Source: Oscillospiraceae bacterium (lineage in GTDB: Bacteria; Bacillota; Clostridia; Oscillospirales; Oscillospiraceae). Taken from it: DNA of 38,648 nucleotides. Below are positions 30,608-38,638 of this stretch, piece by piece. The DNA lies in the NCBI GenBank assembly GCA_015067495.1, contig SVMI01000015.1:1-38648 (forward strand), given 5' to 3'. The stretch's first letter is position 1, and each line of letters opens with the position of its first letter. The notes under the pieces are model-generated. The model was given only the letters and a program-made list of their open reading frames with translations. It did no database searches and had not been told where the DNA came from. Both the position numbers and the translations under genes were made by a program.

Positions 30608-32896
30608 ATGAAGAAAAATCTTTTCTCCTGCGGGCTGATACTGCTTTTGTGTCTTTGCCTGCTGGTTGGCTGTGTCCCGGTTGAACCGGCAGATCCCACC
30701 ACACCGACCGATCCCGTCGTGCCGGATATGGGATGGAACAGCGACGTGAATATCATTCCCACCCCCCAATCCTACGCCTGCGCGGAAACGGTAAAACCCA
30801 TCACCGGCTTTTCCGAGATCCTCTGCAAGGTAGAGAAGGACGAAACGATTGAATGGGGCATTGAGAAGCTCGAGGAAGTTGCCGCCGGCGAGGGCGCGGA
30901 AAAGCTGACCCTGCAGCAGGGCGAGGATGTGTTCTTTGAGGAAAAGAATGCCCATGAGCAGGGCTATATCCTCAAGCGCGATGCAAACGGCGTGACCATC
31001 ACGGCACAGAGTTCTGTTGGTATGCTGTACGGTCTGATGACCCTTCGTCAGCTGTGCGCAGAAGCACCCGCAACCTTTGAGATCCATGACCGTCCCCAGA
31101 TCCGCTTCCGCGGCAATATGAACACCCTTTGGGCGGAGAGCGGAGTTTGGTCCTATGACTTCGGCGACGGCATCGAAAAGGCGAAGCAGCGGTTGAAGGA
31201 CGCCATCGACGAATGCGCCATGGTGAAGATCAACCTGATGTATGCCGATGCCTTCGGCTTCCGAACAGAGCGCTTCCCCGGCTACGACCAGCTGATGACA
31301 GAACTGAGCGAGTATGCCCGGGTGCGGGGTGTCCGCATTATGGTGGGCGGCTATGGCATGGGCTACGGCATGAGCGCCCACAAAAATTCCTACATGGGTC
31401 AGGTATTCTACAACCGGGAGTCCTATCCTGACGGGGAAGTTTACAAGTGCATCGGCACAAGCGACAAAGCCCGTGAGCACGGCACCTGCCTATCCAATGA
31501 CGCGCTGACTGATGCCAAGATCGAGGAGATCCGCACGTATCTGCGTGCCACCGGCGTCAATATGCTGTATCTGCACAACGTGGATGACGATGTGCTGACT
31601 CTGAAGCTGTGGATGAACCGCTGCGAAGATTGCAGGAAGCGTTGGAAGAATAATGACCTGCGTGCAGCTGACGGTGCTGCCGGTGCCTTTGCTGCATTCT
31701 ATGACCGCATTTTTGATGCGCTGCTGCCGGAATTCCCGGATCTGATCATCTGTCCCGTCAGCCCCGGCTATTCCTATGCCCACTCCACAAACAACAGCAA
31801 TTTCGGCAAGAGCTGCGCCTTCTGGTCCGGGGTTTATGAGCTGATGGAGCATAAGGAAAACTGCATCCCCATGTTCCGCGAGCAGTTCTATCAACAGCAG
31901 GTTTTTGAAAGCAGTACGCCCACGATCCGCTTTGAGGATCTGCACAAAACGCTGCCCTCTTACAGCGTTGTGTACTTCTCCAGCGGCGACGGCTTCTATT
32001 CCGATAATATCTACACCCCCAGTGCAGCCTATGCCGTATTCATGAAGGATGCGGATCTGGTGCTGTGCGCCAATGGCTCTTCGCTGCAGAAGCCGACAGC
32101 GGTGGCAAATGCGGAGTATCTGTGGAATCCGACAGATTCCGCCTTCTGGAATCTGGAGCTGATGGGCAACTTCCAGAAGCAGTATGACCACTACAATCTG
32201 TTCCGCGAGGGCATGATCCGTCCTGATGAGATCTACGGAGAGGACGGTCTGCTGGATGCCTCCTGTGAGCGGATCTTCGGCGAAGCCCACGGCAAGCGCA
32301 TTGCGGACATCTACCGCCTGCAGGGTAAGAACGGCGAAGTGCCGATCTTTACTGCCTGCAATGTGGAGCTGTGGACGAACTATACCAAGGTCAATTACCC
32401 CATGCTGTGGGACAGCCCTGTGGGTGTTGCGCAGCAGGAAACTTATCGGGAGCGGTTCAGCGAGTCTGCCATCGTCACAGCAAAGGCTGCGGAAATTCTG
32501 GCGGAGGTGCTGGCGGCAGATGACCTGACAGCTTCCCAAAGAGAGTACCTGCAGTTCATGTACGACTCGGCAGAACTGTACACGGAGCTTTGTGAGCAGC
32601 TGACCCGCTACATGGATCTCTACATAGAAGCAGACCGCTACTTTGCCAACGGCACACCCTATGGCAATGATCTGTGCGACAGAGCCAAGACGCTGCAAAG
32701 TGAAGCACTGGCGATCATCGATGAGCTGAAGAATGACGGTCGGGAAGCATTTGATCCGTTGGACGGTATGCTGGTGCGTCAGGAGGAATTGTTTGATTTT
32801 GTTGCCTACTGTGCCGGTCAGATCGTCAAGAGCATCGAAACAAACAGCCGTGTGCCGGAGGATCGCAGACCTCCCAATATCCGTGATTGGTGGTAA
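30608..32896 (+). CDS. secreted GH84/GH20-like beta-N-acetylhexosaminidase lipoprotein
   Basis: A 762-residue lipoprotein. The lipobox is LLVGC (Cys about residue 22), followed by a Pro/Thr linker. The GH20b-like domain (about 45-155) begins NIIPTPQSYACAETVKP and contains GVTITAQSSVGMLYGLMTLRQL. A TIM-barrel domain (about 160-480) begins RPQIRFRGNMNTLW. A run of three Asp (326-328) in LHNVDDDVLTLKLW lies where GH84 O-GlcNAcase-type enzymes carry their catalytic Asp-Asp pair. A helical C-terminal region follows. It would release GlcNAc or GalNAc outside the cell. GGGGAGG at 30594-30600 sets the start. It has its own promoter and terminator. Assignment between GH84 and neighbouring families is uncertain. 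Confidence 0.75.
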   Translation: MKKNLFSCGLILLLCLCLLVGCVPVEPADPTTPTDPVVPDMGWNSDVNIIPTPQSYACAETVKPITGFSEILCKVEKDETIEWGIEKLEEVAAGEGAEKLTLQQGEDVFFEEKNAHEQGYILKRDANGVTITAQSSVGMLYGLMTLRQLCAEAPATFEIHDRPQIRFRGNMNTLWAESGVWSYDFGDGIEKAKQRLKDAIDECAMVKINLMYADAFGFRTERFPGYDQLMTELSEYARVRGVRIMVGGYGMGYGMSAHKNSYMGQVFYNRESYPDGEVYKCIGTSDKAREHGTCLSNDALTDAKIEEIRTYLRATGVNMLYLHNVDDDVLTLKLWMNRCEDCRKRWKNNDLRAADGAAGAFAAFYDRIFDALLPEFPDLIICPVSPGYSYAHSTNNSNFGKSCAFWSGVYELMEHKENCIPMFREQFYQQQVFESSTPTIRFEDLHKTLPSYSVVYFSSGDGFYSDNIYTPSAAYAVFMKDADLVLCANGSSLQKPTAVANAEYLWNPTDSAFWNLELMGNFQKQYDHYNLFREGMIRPDEIYGEDGLLDASCERIFGEAHGKRIADIYRLQGKNGEVPIFTACNVELWTNYTKVNYPMLWDSPVGVAQQETYRERFSESAIVTAKAAEILAEVLAADDLTASQREYLQFMYDSAELYTELCEQLTRYMDLYIEADRYFANGTPYGNDLCDRAKTLQSEALAIIDELKNDGREAFDPLDGMLVRQEELFDFVAYCAGQIVKSIETNSRVPEDRRPPNIRDWW

Positions 32897-32901
32897 ATAG
32901 G

Positions 32902-32935
32902 AAAAAAGCCGACTGCACAAGCAGTCGGCTTTTTT
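32902..32935. terminator. bidirectional terminator
   Basis: AAAAAAGCCGACTGC (32902-32916), loop ACAA, GCAGTCGGCTTTTTT (32921-32935): a perfect 15-bp stem between convergent genes. A weaker inverted repeat (TACGATC at 32966-32972, GATCGTA at 32987-32993) lies between it and the MDR gene stop. Confidence 0.9.
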
Positions 32936-32993
32936 GCAGGAGCATGCGGGATGGGATCAAGAGCCTACGATCGATCGCTGAGTCAAGATCGTA

Positions 32994-33995
32994 TCAGATT
33001 AGGTCTACATCTTCCTTTACTTTCAAAACGACCTTACCGATACTTTCTGCGTGATAAAGAAGATCCTGCGCCTTTTCCGCTTCAGTAATGGGCAGAACTT
33101 TATAAATCGTTGGTTTTACCTCACCGGATTCGATTTTGGGATAGACCTCCCGGACAATGCGGGAAAGGATCTCCGCTTTTACTTCTGGAGCACGGGAACG
33201 CAGGGTGCTTCCGATCACACGGACATTTTTGACATAGATATTTTTGAGATCGATTGCTGTTTTTGTACCGGCAAGTGCGGCAATCATGATCCATCTTGCA
33301 CCATGCTTCAGATGATGCAGGCAGGCACCCATGATTTCACCGCCAAGACAATCAATAACGACGTCCACACCTCGTCCTGCGGCAAGCTCCTGCTGCAGGA
33401 TATCAGTAAGATTTTCTTTGGCGGTATTTACGACAATATCTGCGGGGAGATGGGCGATTGCTTTTGCCTTTTCGTCAGACCGGACAGTGGTGATGACACG
33501 GATGCCAAAAGCTTTGGCAAGAGGGATTGCTACGCTCGCAAGACCGGAGTTGCCACCGGTGATCAAAAGCGTATTACCCGGTTGGATGCCACCTTCCATA
33601 AATAGGTTCAGATATGTCGTTGCGAATGCTTCCGGAATGGCAGCTGCTTCAATCATACTGCAATTTTTAGGCACCGGCATCAGCATATCATACCGCACCG
33701 CAACATATTCGGCATAACCGCCTCCGCCAAGCAGTGCGCATACGCGTTCACCAACTTTATAACAAGACTTAATCGCTGCTTCTTCACCCATTTCAACGAT
33801 TACACCGCTCACCTCAAGTCCCATCCATTCCGGGCAACCCGGCGGGGGAGGGTAATTGCCTTCCCGCTGCATCAGATCCGCACGATTCAGAGCAGCTGCA
33901 TGGATTTCAATCAATACCTCATCCGGCTTGATGACAGGATCTGCTACTTCTTCCCAGAAAAGGCTCTTATCTTCTTTTACCAGTATTGCTTTCAT
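32994..33995 (-). CDS. zinc-free MDR quinone-oxidoreductase-like protein
   Basis: A 333-residue medium-chain dehydrogenase/reductase of the quinone reductase (PIG3-like) type. The N-terminal catalytic domain has AAALNRADLMQREGNYPPPPGCPEWMGLEVSG. The nucleotide-binding domain has ITGGNSGLASVAIPLAKAFG and VDVVIDCLGG. The zinc ligands of alcohol dehydrogenases are absent. It reduces quinones or enones with NADPH, or acts on another carbonyl. GAGGTG precedes the ATG inside the end of the upstream gene, 3 bases away. It is the last gene of a three-gene operon with an SDR and an AroD-like protein, which points to a short catabolic route for a cyclic or polyol compound. Confidence 0.88.
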   Translation of the reverse strand: MKAILVKEDKSLFWEEVADPVIKPDEVLIEIHAAALNRADLMQREGNYPPPPGCPEWMGLEVSGVIVEMGEEAAIKSCYKVGERVCALLGGGGYAEYVAVRYDMLMPVPKNCSMIEAAAIPEAFATTYLNLFMEGGIQPGNTLLITGGNSGLASVAIPLAKAFGIRVITTVRSDEKAKAIAHLPADIVVNTAKENLTDILQQELAAGRGVDVVIDCLGGEIMGACLHHLKHGARWIMIAALAGTKTAIDLKNIYVKNVRVIGSTLRSRAPEVKAEILSRIVREVYPKIESGEVKPTIYKVLPITEAEKAQDLLYHAESIGKVVLKVKEDVDLI

Positions 33996-33998
33996 TTT

Positions 33999-34772
33999 TT
34001 ACACCTCGCCAATTAACACAATGTTGTCCTGAATCGCCTTTGCACGGCTCAGTTTTGGTTGTTCCTCAGTGTCCAGTTCGCTGTGGTATACCACCGTCAG
34101 GTACATACAAACGCCCAAGGATGGACCAATATAGCGCAGCAGCTCCGCCTTGCCGCTGGCAAGGAAGAGGAGCTTTTTGCCGGTTTCCCGTATGATTTTC
34201 TGAATGGCTTCAATGTAGACCGGAATCTCATCAGTACTTTGGGCATCGTTGACGATTTTGATGACATCCGCACCCCGTCGTGCCTGCTCCCATGCGATCA
34301 TCAGGTTTTCTTCCAGCGTTGTACTTTTATAGGTGTGACTGGACATCAGGACTTCGCCGCCTGCTTGGTGGATTTTGTCGATCAGAGCCATCTGCTTTTG
34401 GATCGCATCGTTATCCATGCTCAATTCGTATTGAGGTGAGCGGTCATAGAGGTCACCCATTACATCGAAAAGCGTAGCACCGCATTCCAGCGCCAAGAGC
34501 AACAATTCCACACATTCCTCATCAGTCATACCGACATTTTCACCGGAACGGTAGCTGGTCACATAGATCGGCTTGCCGTCACATGCGGCAAATATTTGCT
34601 TCAAGTGCGCCGGGGTTCTAAGGTCACGCTTTAATCGATCCAGCTGGATTGCGATGGCTTCAGCACCGGCATCCAAAGAAAGGCGGATCTTATCGCAGCA
34701 TTCTTCCGGTGTTGCGCATTGGATCATAGCGCACAGAAGCGGTTTGTCATGATTTAAAAAAGACGGCTTCAT
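33999..34772 (-). CDS. variant type I 3-dehydroquinate-dehydratase-like protein
   Basis: A 257-residue TIM barrel with the AroD pattern. The Schiff-base Lys172 is in GADVIKIV, the catalytic His146 in LMSSHTY, and Arg75 in VTSYRSG. In my alignment with Salmonella AroD the EWRVD motif (Glu46, Arg48), which holds the substrate, reads AIQLD (Ala41, Gln43), and the C-terminal SAPGQ region is also changed. The aldolase/dehydratase chemistry may be kept while the substrate differs. The start overlaps the end of the SDR gene region (3-base gap). In its operon it sits between a dehydrogenase and a reductase, so it could dehydrate or cleave the ketone the SDR forms. Confidence 0.75.
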   Translation of the reverse strand: MKPSFLNHDKPLLCAMIQCATPEECCDKIRLSLDAGAEAIAIQLDRLKRDLRTPAHLKQIFAACDGKPIYVTSYRSGENVGMTDEECVELLLLALECGATLFDVMGDLYDRSPQYELSMDNDAIQKQMALIDKIHQAGGEVLMSSHTYKSTTLEENLMIAWEQARRGADVIKIVNDAQSTDEIPVYIEAIQKIIRETGKKLLFLASGKAELLRYIGPSLGVCMYLTVVYHSELDTEEQPKLSRAKAIQDNIVLIGEV

Positions 34773-34775
34773 ACT

Positions 34776-35528
34776 TTACTCCTTGATGCGTGTGATGAGC
34801 CGTCCGCCGTCGACGAGAATATTTTCTCCGGTCAGGTAGGAAGCTTTGTCGCTGGCGACAAAAAGGACGACATCGATGATCTCCTGCGGCTCTGCAGCAC
34901 GACCCATAATGGTTTTCATATCCGCCATGTTGGCTCTTGTAAGTACCGGTCCGGGAGAAACGCAGTTGCAGCGGATGCCGTGGGGGGCACCTGCAAGGGC
35001 TACGGAACGAGTCAAACCGTACATGGCACCGCTTTTTGACGAGGAGTAGGCCACCTCGCTGGCACAGCCCTCCAAGCCGGTAATGGAACCGATATTAATA
35101 ATCACACCGCTGTGCTGCTTGATCATCTGCTTCATGACCGCATGATCAAAGTAAAGCTGACCCCGAAGATTCACATCAATGCCCCAATCATAAACCTCAA
35201 TGGGGACGTCGGGGAAAACACCGGGATGATTGCACATTCTGGTCTCCGCACCACCGGCAAAATTTACAAGCACATCAACTCTGCCAAACAGCTCCACTGC
35301 CTTTTGAACCGCATCGGAAACAGCGTTATAATCACGCACATCGCATACCGCATAAGCTGCGGCACCATTGTGGTCAGCATTGATTTCGCTTGCTTTTTGC
35401 GCAAGCACCGCTGCATTGATATCGCACATCAGAATCTGTCCGCCCAATGCTGCAAAATTTTGCGCAAACAGCAGACCCATACCGGATGCGGCCCCGGTAG
35501 TAATGGCGACTTTGTTTTGAAAAACCAT
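34776..35528 (-). CDS. short-chain dehydrogenase/reductase
   Basis: A 250-residue classical SDR. It has the TGAASGMG cofactor motif, DINA as the acidic end of beta 2 (suggesting NAD rather than NADP), NFAG, the catalytic Ser in INIGSITG, and YSSSK with catalytic Tyr and Lys, followed by SPGPVLT. It oxidises a secondary alcohol or reduces the ketone. It is first gene of the operon, with GGAGG 9 bases before the ATG. The substrate is unknown; the AroD-like partner suggests a cyclic polyol or hydroxy acid. Confidence 0.9.
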   Translation of the reverse strand: MVFQNKVAITTGAASGMGLLFAQNFAALGGQILMCDINAAVLAQKASEINADHNGAAAYAVCDVRDYNAVSDAVQKAVELFGRVDVLVNFAGGAETRMCNHPGVFPDVPIEVYDWGIDVNLRGQLYFDHAVMKQMIKQHSGVIINIGSITGLEGCASEVAYSSSKSGAMYGLTRSVALAGAPHGIRCNCVSPGPVLTRANMADMKTIMGRAAEPQEIIDVVLFVASDKASYLTGENILVDGGRLITRIKE

Positions 35529-35553
35529 AGAAAAAACCTCCTTCTTTTCTTAT

Positions 35554-35582
35554 ATTGTAGTATGCAGCAGCATAAAGTACAA
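35554..35582 (-). promoter_or_regulatory. promoter of the SDR operon
   Basis: Minus strand: TTGTAC (35582-35577), 17-base spacer, TACAAT (35559-35554). The -35 forms part of ATTGTACTTT (35583-35574), the motif shared with 19969 and 28093. Between here and the AraC start are two ATACAGAA-containing repeats (35594 and 35645), possible regulator sites. I found no convincing plus-strand promoter. Confidence 0.6.
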
Positions 35583-35684
35583 TCTGCATTACGATACAGA
35601 ATTGATGTTTCTGATACTATATAACGAAATATCATTGATTTATAATACAGAAAATGATATATTTGAGAAGAGGAGGTGTGATTT

Positions 35685-36125
35685 GTGGATTTGAAAAATA
35701 TCGTCATAACGAAAATCCTTGAAGCCTGCACAGTCTATTCCCCCAATGGTCGCTCCGAGCAAATGCAAAATCGAAAGTCTTACGCACTTACGCTCTGCGT
35801 TAACGGTCAAATCACTTACGTTCAAAACGGCATCAAATACATTTCCCAGCCCAATACGGCGGTCATTTTGCCGAAGGGAGGCAATTATCTGATTCGTGGT
35901 GACAAGACGGGCTTCTTTCCCGTTATCAATTTTGAGTGTTTTGAATTTCTGTGCGATACAATTACGGTCATACCAATTCAGAATGCGGAGCAGTTCATTG
36001 CCGACTTTGAGGAAATCAAAAAGCTTGTCTGCTTTGAGGGAAACCATGCGCGGATTTTCAGCATTTTCTACGGAATGCTCCATAGACTCTCGTCCGATAA
36101 ACTCCCGACTTTGCTGGAGAATGCG
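35685..36125 (+). pseudogene. truncated AraC-type regulator, N-terminal domain only
   Basis: About 145 residues of an AraC-family sensing domain (cupin-like: SYALTLCVNGQITYVQNGIKYIS, AVILPKGGNYLI), starting at a GTG with AGGAGG at 35671-35676. The expected continuation, the two-helix-turn-helix DNA-binding domain, is missing. After LLENAL the frame runs on to 36392, but only through DNA antisense to the ribonucleotide reductase fragment. It is divergent from the SDR operon, which it probably controlled. As it stands it cannot bind DNA. Confidence 0.75.
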
Positions 36126-37088
36126 CTGGTAGGTGTCGTACACAGGCTCACCGCATACGGGGCAATGCTCGGTGCCGACGAAGCCGTGGTGGTTCTCACA
36201 CTCATTGATGCGAGTGTTGAATGCGAAATAAATAACACCGGACTGCGCAATCTTGTTCAGCATATCCCAGGCCACATCGGTGTTCGGGAAGTTAGCCTCC
36301 AGATTGATATGGGAAATAGAACCACCGGAGCACTTTTCATCCAGAACAGCACTCAGTCTCAGCTTCTCCTGGATGGTACACTTGGTGGATAGAGGAATCC
36401 ACTGGTTGGAGTAGATGAACCGGTCTTCGATTTCAAACAGAGCATTGTCTTTCTGACACAGAATGACTGCCGCACGCTCTGCAGGAACAGACTCGATGTT
36501 GAAGGAGTATTCATCAGTGAAGTTATCCTTTACATCGTTCAGCACCTCGAAAATCTTGCTTGCGAACTCAAGACCCTCATCGGTGTAGTAGGTGTATCCG
36601 AACTCGTCCTGATAGGTGTAACCAAAGGACTCGATTACCTCGTACAGACCGAGGATGCCCATAGTGCAGTACTGCTTATCCATCTCAACAGCGCCGTCTG
36701 TGTAGTTGGGCAACAGACCCTTCTCCACATTGCGCTTGATGATGTGACGGACGACATCCAAGGTTTTACAGCACAGGGTTGCACGCTTACGCAACAGAGA
36801 CAGATACTTCTTCTCATCGCACTCGGTCTCCAGAGCAATACGCATCAGATTGATTGTGTTGACCTTGACAGAGCCAATAGACAAAGCCGTACCGCCAATG
36901 GAGTTGATGAACGCATTCAGCTTGGAAGTATCGGACAGCAGGCGGCAACAGTTACTAAGGGTTGTAACATCTCCGCTGATGAAGAAGTTGCTGTCGTTCC
37001 ACTTGGTATTGTGGTCAGAACACCAACGGGCAAACTCTTCCTTCTGCTCCAGGATGTCCTGCATCTTAGACTTCTTGAACATTGCCAT
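36118..37088 (-). pseudogene. nrdD: anaerobic (class III) ribonucleotide reductase fragment
   Basis: About 323 residues matching the C-terminal half of NrdD: FFISGDVTTLSNCCRL, FINSIGGTALSIGSVKVNTINLMRIA, IEDRFIYSNQWIPL and the zinc region CENHHGFVGTEHCPVCG. The product begins MAMFKKSKMQDILEQ with its own strong GGAGGTGA site, so the N-terminal half is absent or was encoded separately. The homology stops at YDTYQRI, just where the glycyl-radical loop should follow. The frame then runs on antisense through the AraC gene to 35640. Without the radical glycine it cannot be a working reductase. Confidence 0.8.
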
Positions 37089-37108
37089 TGAGTTCACCTC
37101 CTTTGTAA

Positions 37109-37136
37109 ATAATATTTTTAGCTTGATATATGTAAA
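37109..37136 (-). promoter_or_regulatory. possible promoter for the nrdD fragment
   Basis: Minus strand: TTTACA (37136-37131), 16-base spacer, TATTAT (37114-37109), about 20 bases upstream of the fragment's start codon, just beyond the 37135-37163 hairpin. Confidence 0.45.
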
Positions 37137-37163
37137 GGGTTGCCAGCCGAAGCTGGCTCCCTT
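37135..37163 (-). terminator. stable C(UUCG)G hairpin before the nrdD fragment
   Basis: Minus strand: AAGGG-A-GCCAGC-TTCG-GCTGGC-AA-CCCTT. An outer 5-bp and inner 6-bp stem are capped by a UUCG tetraloop closed by C-G, which is very stable in RNA. Only a short T stretch (TTTACAT) follows, so it may be a weak terminator for the upstream recombinase-like gene or a leader structure. Confidence 0.5.
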
Positions 37164-37173
37164 GTTTGTCAAG

Positions 37174-38133
37174 TTACAGGTTGAAAGCCGCCTTCCATCT
37201 CTCGTAGTCTTGGAGATAGTCGTTAACCACGGCTCTCTTCTTGGCCTCTGGGGTATTACGCCCCGCATCCAGTTTGTAGGTCTTACCCTCCATAAATCTG
37301 GATGCAACGCCGGTGAAGTCGACAGGAATTCCTGCTTCCTCTCGCTTCTTCATATTATAGAACAAACCGGACAGGTATACTCTGTAGTAACTGAGCTGTT
37401 TGTCCGTCAGACCGTCTTCGATGAACTTCTTAGACCGTCGAGACAGCTCTACACGAAGCGCTGCCAATGATGTTGTAGAACGAATCCCTCGAATCAGTGT
37501 GTCGCCGAGCGCCCGATTCCGAATGACTTTCTTGTCTGGCGGGTAGTTAGGGTGCTTGTACACAAATTCCGTGAGTGTTGCTGCGTTTCTGAACGCCGGA
37601 ATTGCCTCTCTGTGAATCTCGTATTCCTCACCGCCGTAGCGGATTACCATATTGTTGAAATCCACATCGGAGCATTTGACATTCATAATGTCGTGCTCAT
37701 CCATTCCGCTATATGCCATCCAGTAGAAGCACCGGTAGATGTTGTCGGTCGTCTTCTCTGACTCAGGGTCGCAAACCACATCCAAGTAGGCTTGGAGCAT
37801 TGTCGGGTTGGACACCATCTGGGTTCTCACCTTGTCTAAGCCTGCGCACTCCACTTGGAGCATTCCGTCGCAAGCGTCCTTGACCTTGTGTGCGAGACAC
37901 CACTTGACATATTTCTGGAAGATTATGATTCTCAGCCAACGGCTTCTTACTCTGAAGCCCACGAGCTGTTCGACCACCGGTTCAAGTTCTGCAGCGGACT
38001 TCGTGCAGAAGTCTGCGTCCCACTGAACCTCAAACGGCTCTATGGCGTTGAATGCCTGAACACAAGCCTCAGCTCTGCTGATGCTCTTTGTGTACTCCTG
38101 GATAAACCGAGTCTTAAGTTCTTCGTTATACAT
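37174..38133 (-). CDS. degenerate tyrosine-recombinase-like protein
   Basis: A 319-residue protein. A segment at about 150-200 (FYWMAYSGMDEHDIMNVKCSDVDFNNMVIRY) matches the start of tyrosine-recombinase catalytic domains (LxxxTGxRxxExxxLxWxDID), but the catalytic Arg position holds Asp or Glu. A late LSYYRVYLSGLFYNM could be a relic of the Tyr helix. The N-terminal 130 residues look like a helical core-binding domain. It is therefore probably a non-catalytic relative from a phage or integrative element; the assignment is by pattern only. AAGGAGG precedes the ATG. It lies 19 bases after the MazF-like gene, probably in one operon. Confidence 0.5.
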   Translation of the reverse strand: MYNEELKTRFIQEYTKSISRAEACVQAFNAIEPFEVQWDADFCTKSAAELEPVVEQLVGFRVRSRWLRIIIFQKYVKWCLAHKVKDACDGMLQVECAGLDKVRTQMVSNPTMLQAYLDVVCDPESEKTTDNIYRCFYWMAYSGMDEHDIMNVKCSDVDFNNMVIRYGGEEYEIHREAIPAFRNAATLTEFVYKHPNYPPDKKVIRNRALGDTLIRGIRSTTSLAALRVELSRRSKKFIEDGLTDKQLSYYRVYLSGLFYNMKKREEAGIPVDFTGVASRFMEGKTYKLDAGRNTPEAKKRAVVNDYLQDYERWKAAFNL

Positions 38134-38152
38134 AGCGAGTTCCTCCTTGAGA

Positions 38153-38590
38153 TTATGTAGGACACGATGCGGAGTTCAGCTTCGATGCTCTCTCCCACAG
38201 TGCGAGGATAACCGCAGGGTTGATAAACGCAATCGCCGAGGTAGCTAGGATATGGGCTTCGGCAATCTTACTCATGTACTCGTCGGGCAGTGTAGTCAGG
38301 TACTTGCCCAGCTTATCCTTGGAGACACTCACGGGGTTCTCACAGAGAACCATACTGTCTCGGGCGAGTCCGGTTCCTTCAGCAGGAACCACGACATGGG
38401 TGGGTTGGTTGGATTTCTTCAGCTTGCTCGTCAGCGGGAGCATAATCACATTGGGGCTGTAGGTATTTCCAACATTGTTCTGAAAGACTAGGGCGGGGCG
38501 CCATCCGGCTTGCTCGCTGCCAGTTCCCTCAAACTTCATCATGTAGACTTCGCCAATCTTAGGGGTTCTGTCTTCATTCTTCATAGGCAC
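38153..38590 (-). CDS. PemK/MazF-family toxin-like protein
   Basis: A 145-residue protein with the MazF/PemK endoribonuclease pattern: KIGEVYMMKF, WRPALVFQNNVGN, VIMLPLTSK and the conserved Ser/Asp region ARDSMVLCENPVSVSKDKL. The family cuts mRNA at short sequences. A GTG at 38590 is preferred because AAAGGAAG lies 7 bases upstream; an ATG at 38584 is the alternative. No antitoxin gene is visible on either side within the window: the downstream neighbour is the recombinase-like gene, and upstream DNA starts with a promoter. It could be an orphan or a non-toxin relative. Confidence 0.8.
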   Translation of the reverse strand: MPMKNEDRTPKIGEVYMMKFEGTGSEQAGWRPALVFQNNVGNTYSPNVIMLPLTSKLKKSNQPTHVVVPAEGTGLARDSMVLCENPVSVSKDKLGKYLTTLPDEYMSKIAEAHILATSAIAFINPAVILALWERASKLNSASCPT

Positions 38591-38605
38591 GGTGTACTTC
38601 CTTTC

Positions 38606-38638
38606 ACCAAAGAATTCTTGTCTTTGGTGCTAGTATAA
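38606..38638 (-). promoter_or_regulatory. promoter -10 and operator-like inverted repeat
   Basis: Minus strand -10 TATACT (38638-38633); its -35 is at or beyond the window edge. A perfect 9-bp inverted repeat (CACCAAAGA at 38606-38614, TCTTTGGTG at 38622-38630) covers the predicted start of transcription. This could be an autorepressor site or a 5' hairpin. Confidence 0.5.

Noticed and set aside
31490..32920. 476-codon minus-strand frame
   Set aside because: It is antisense to the hexosaminidase lipoprotein gene and has no start signal.
35640..36117. extension of the NrdD-like frame to 35640
   Set aside because: After YQRI the minus-strand translation matches nothing and is antisense to the AraC sensing domain; it is read-through past a junction.
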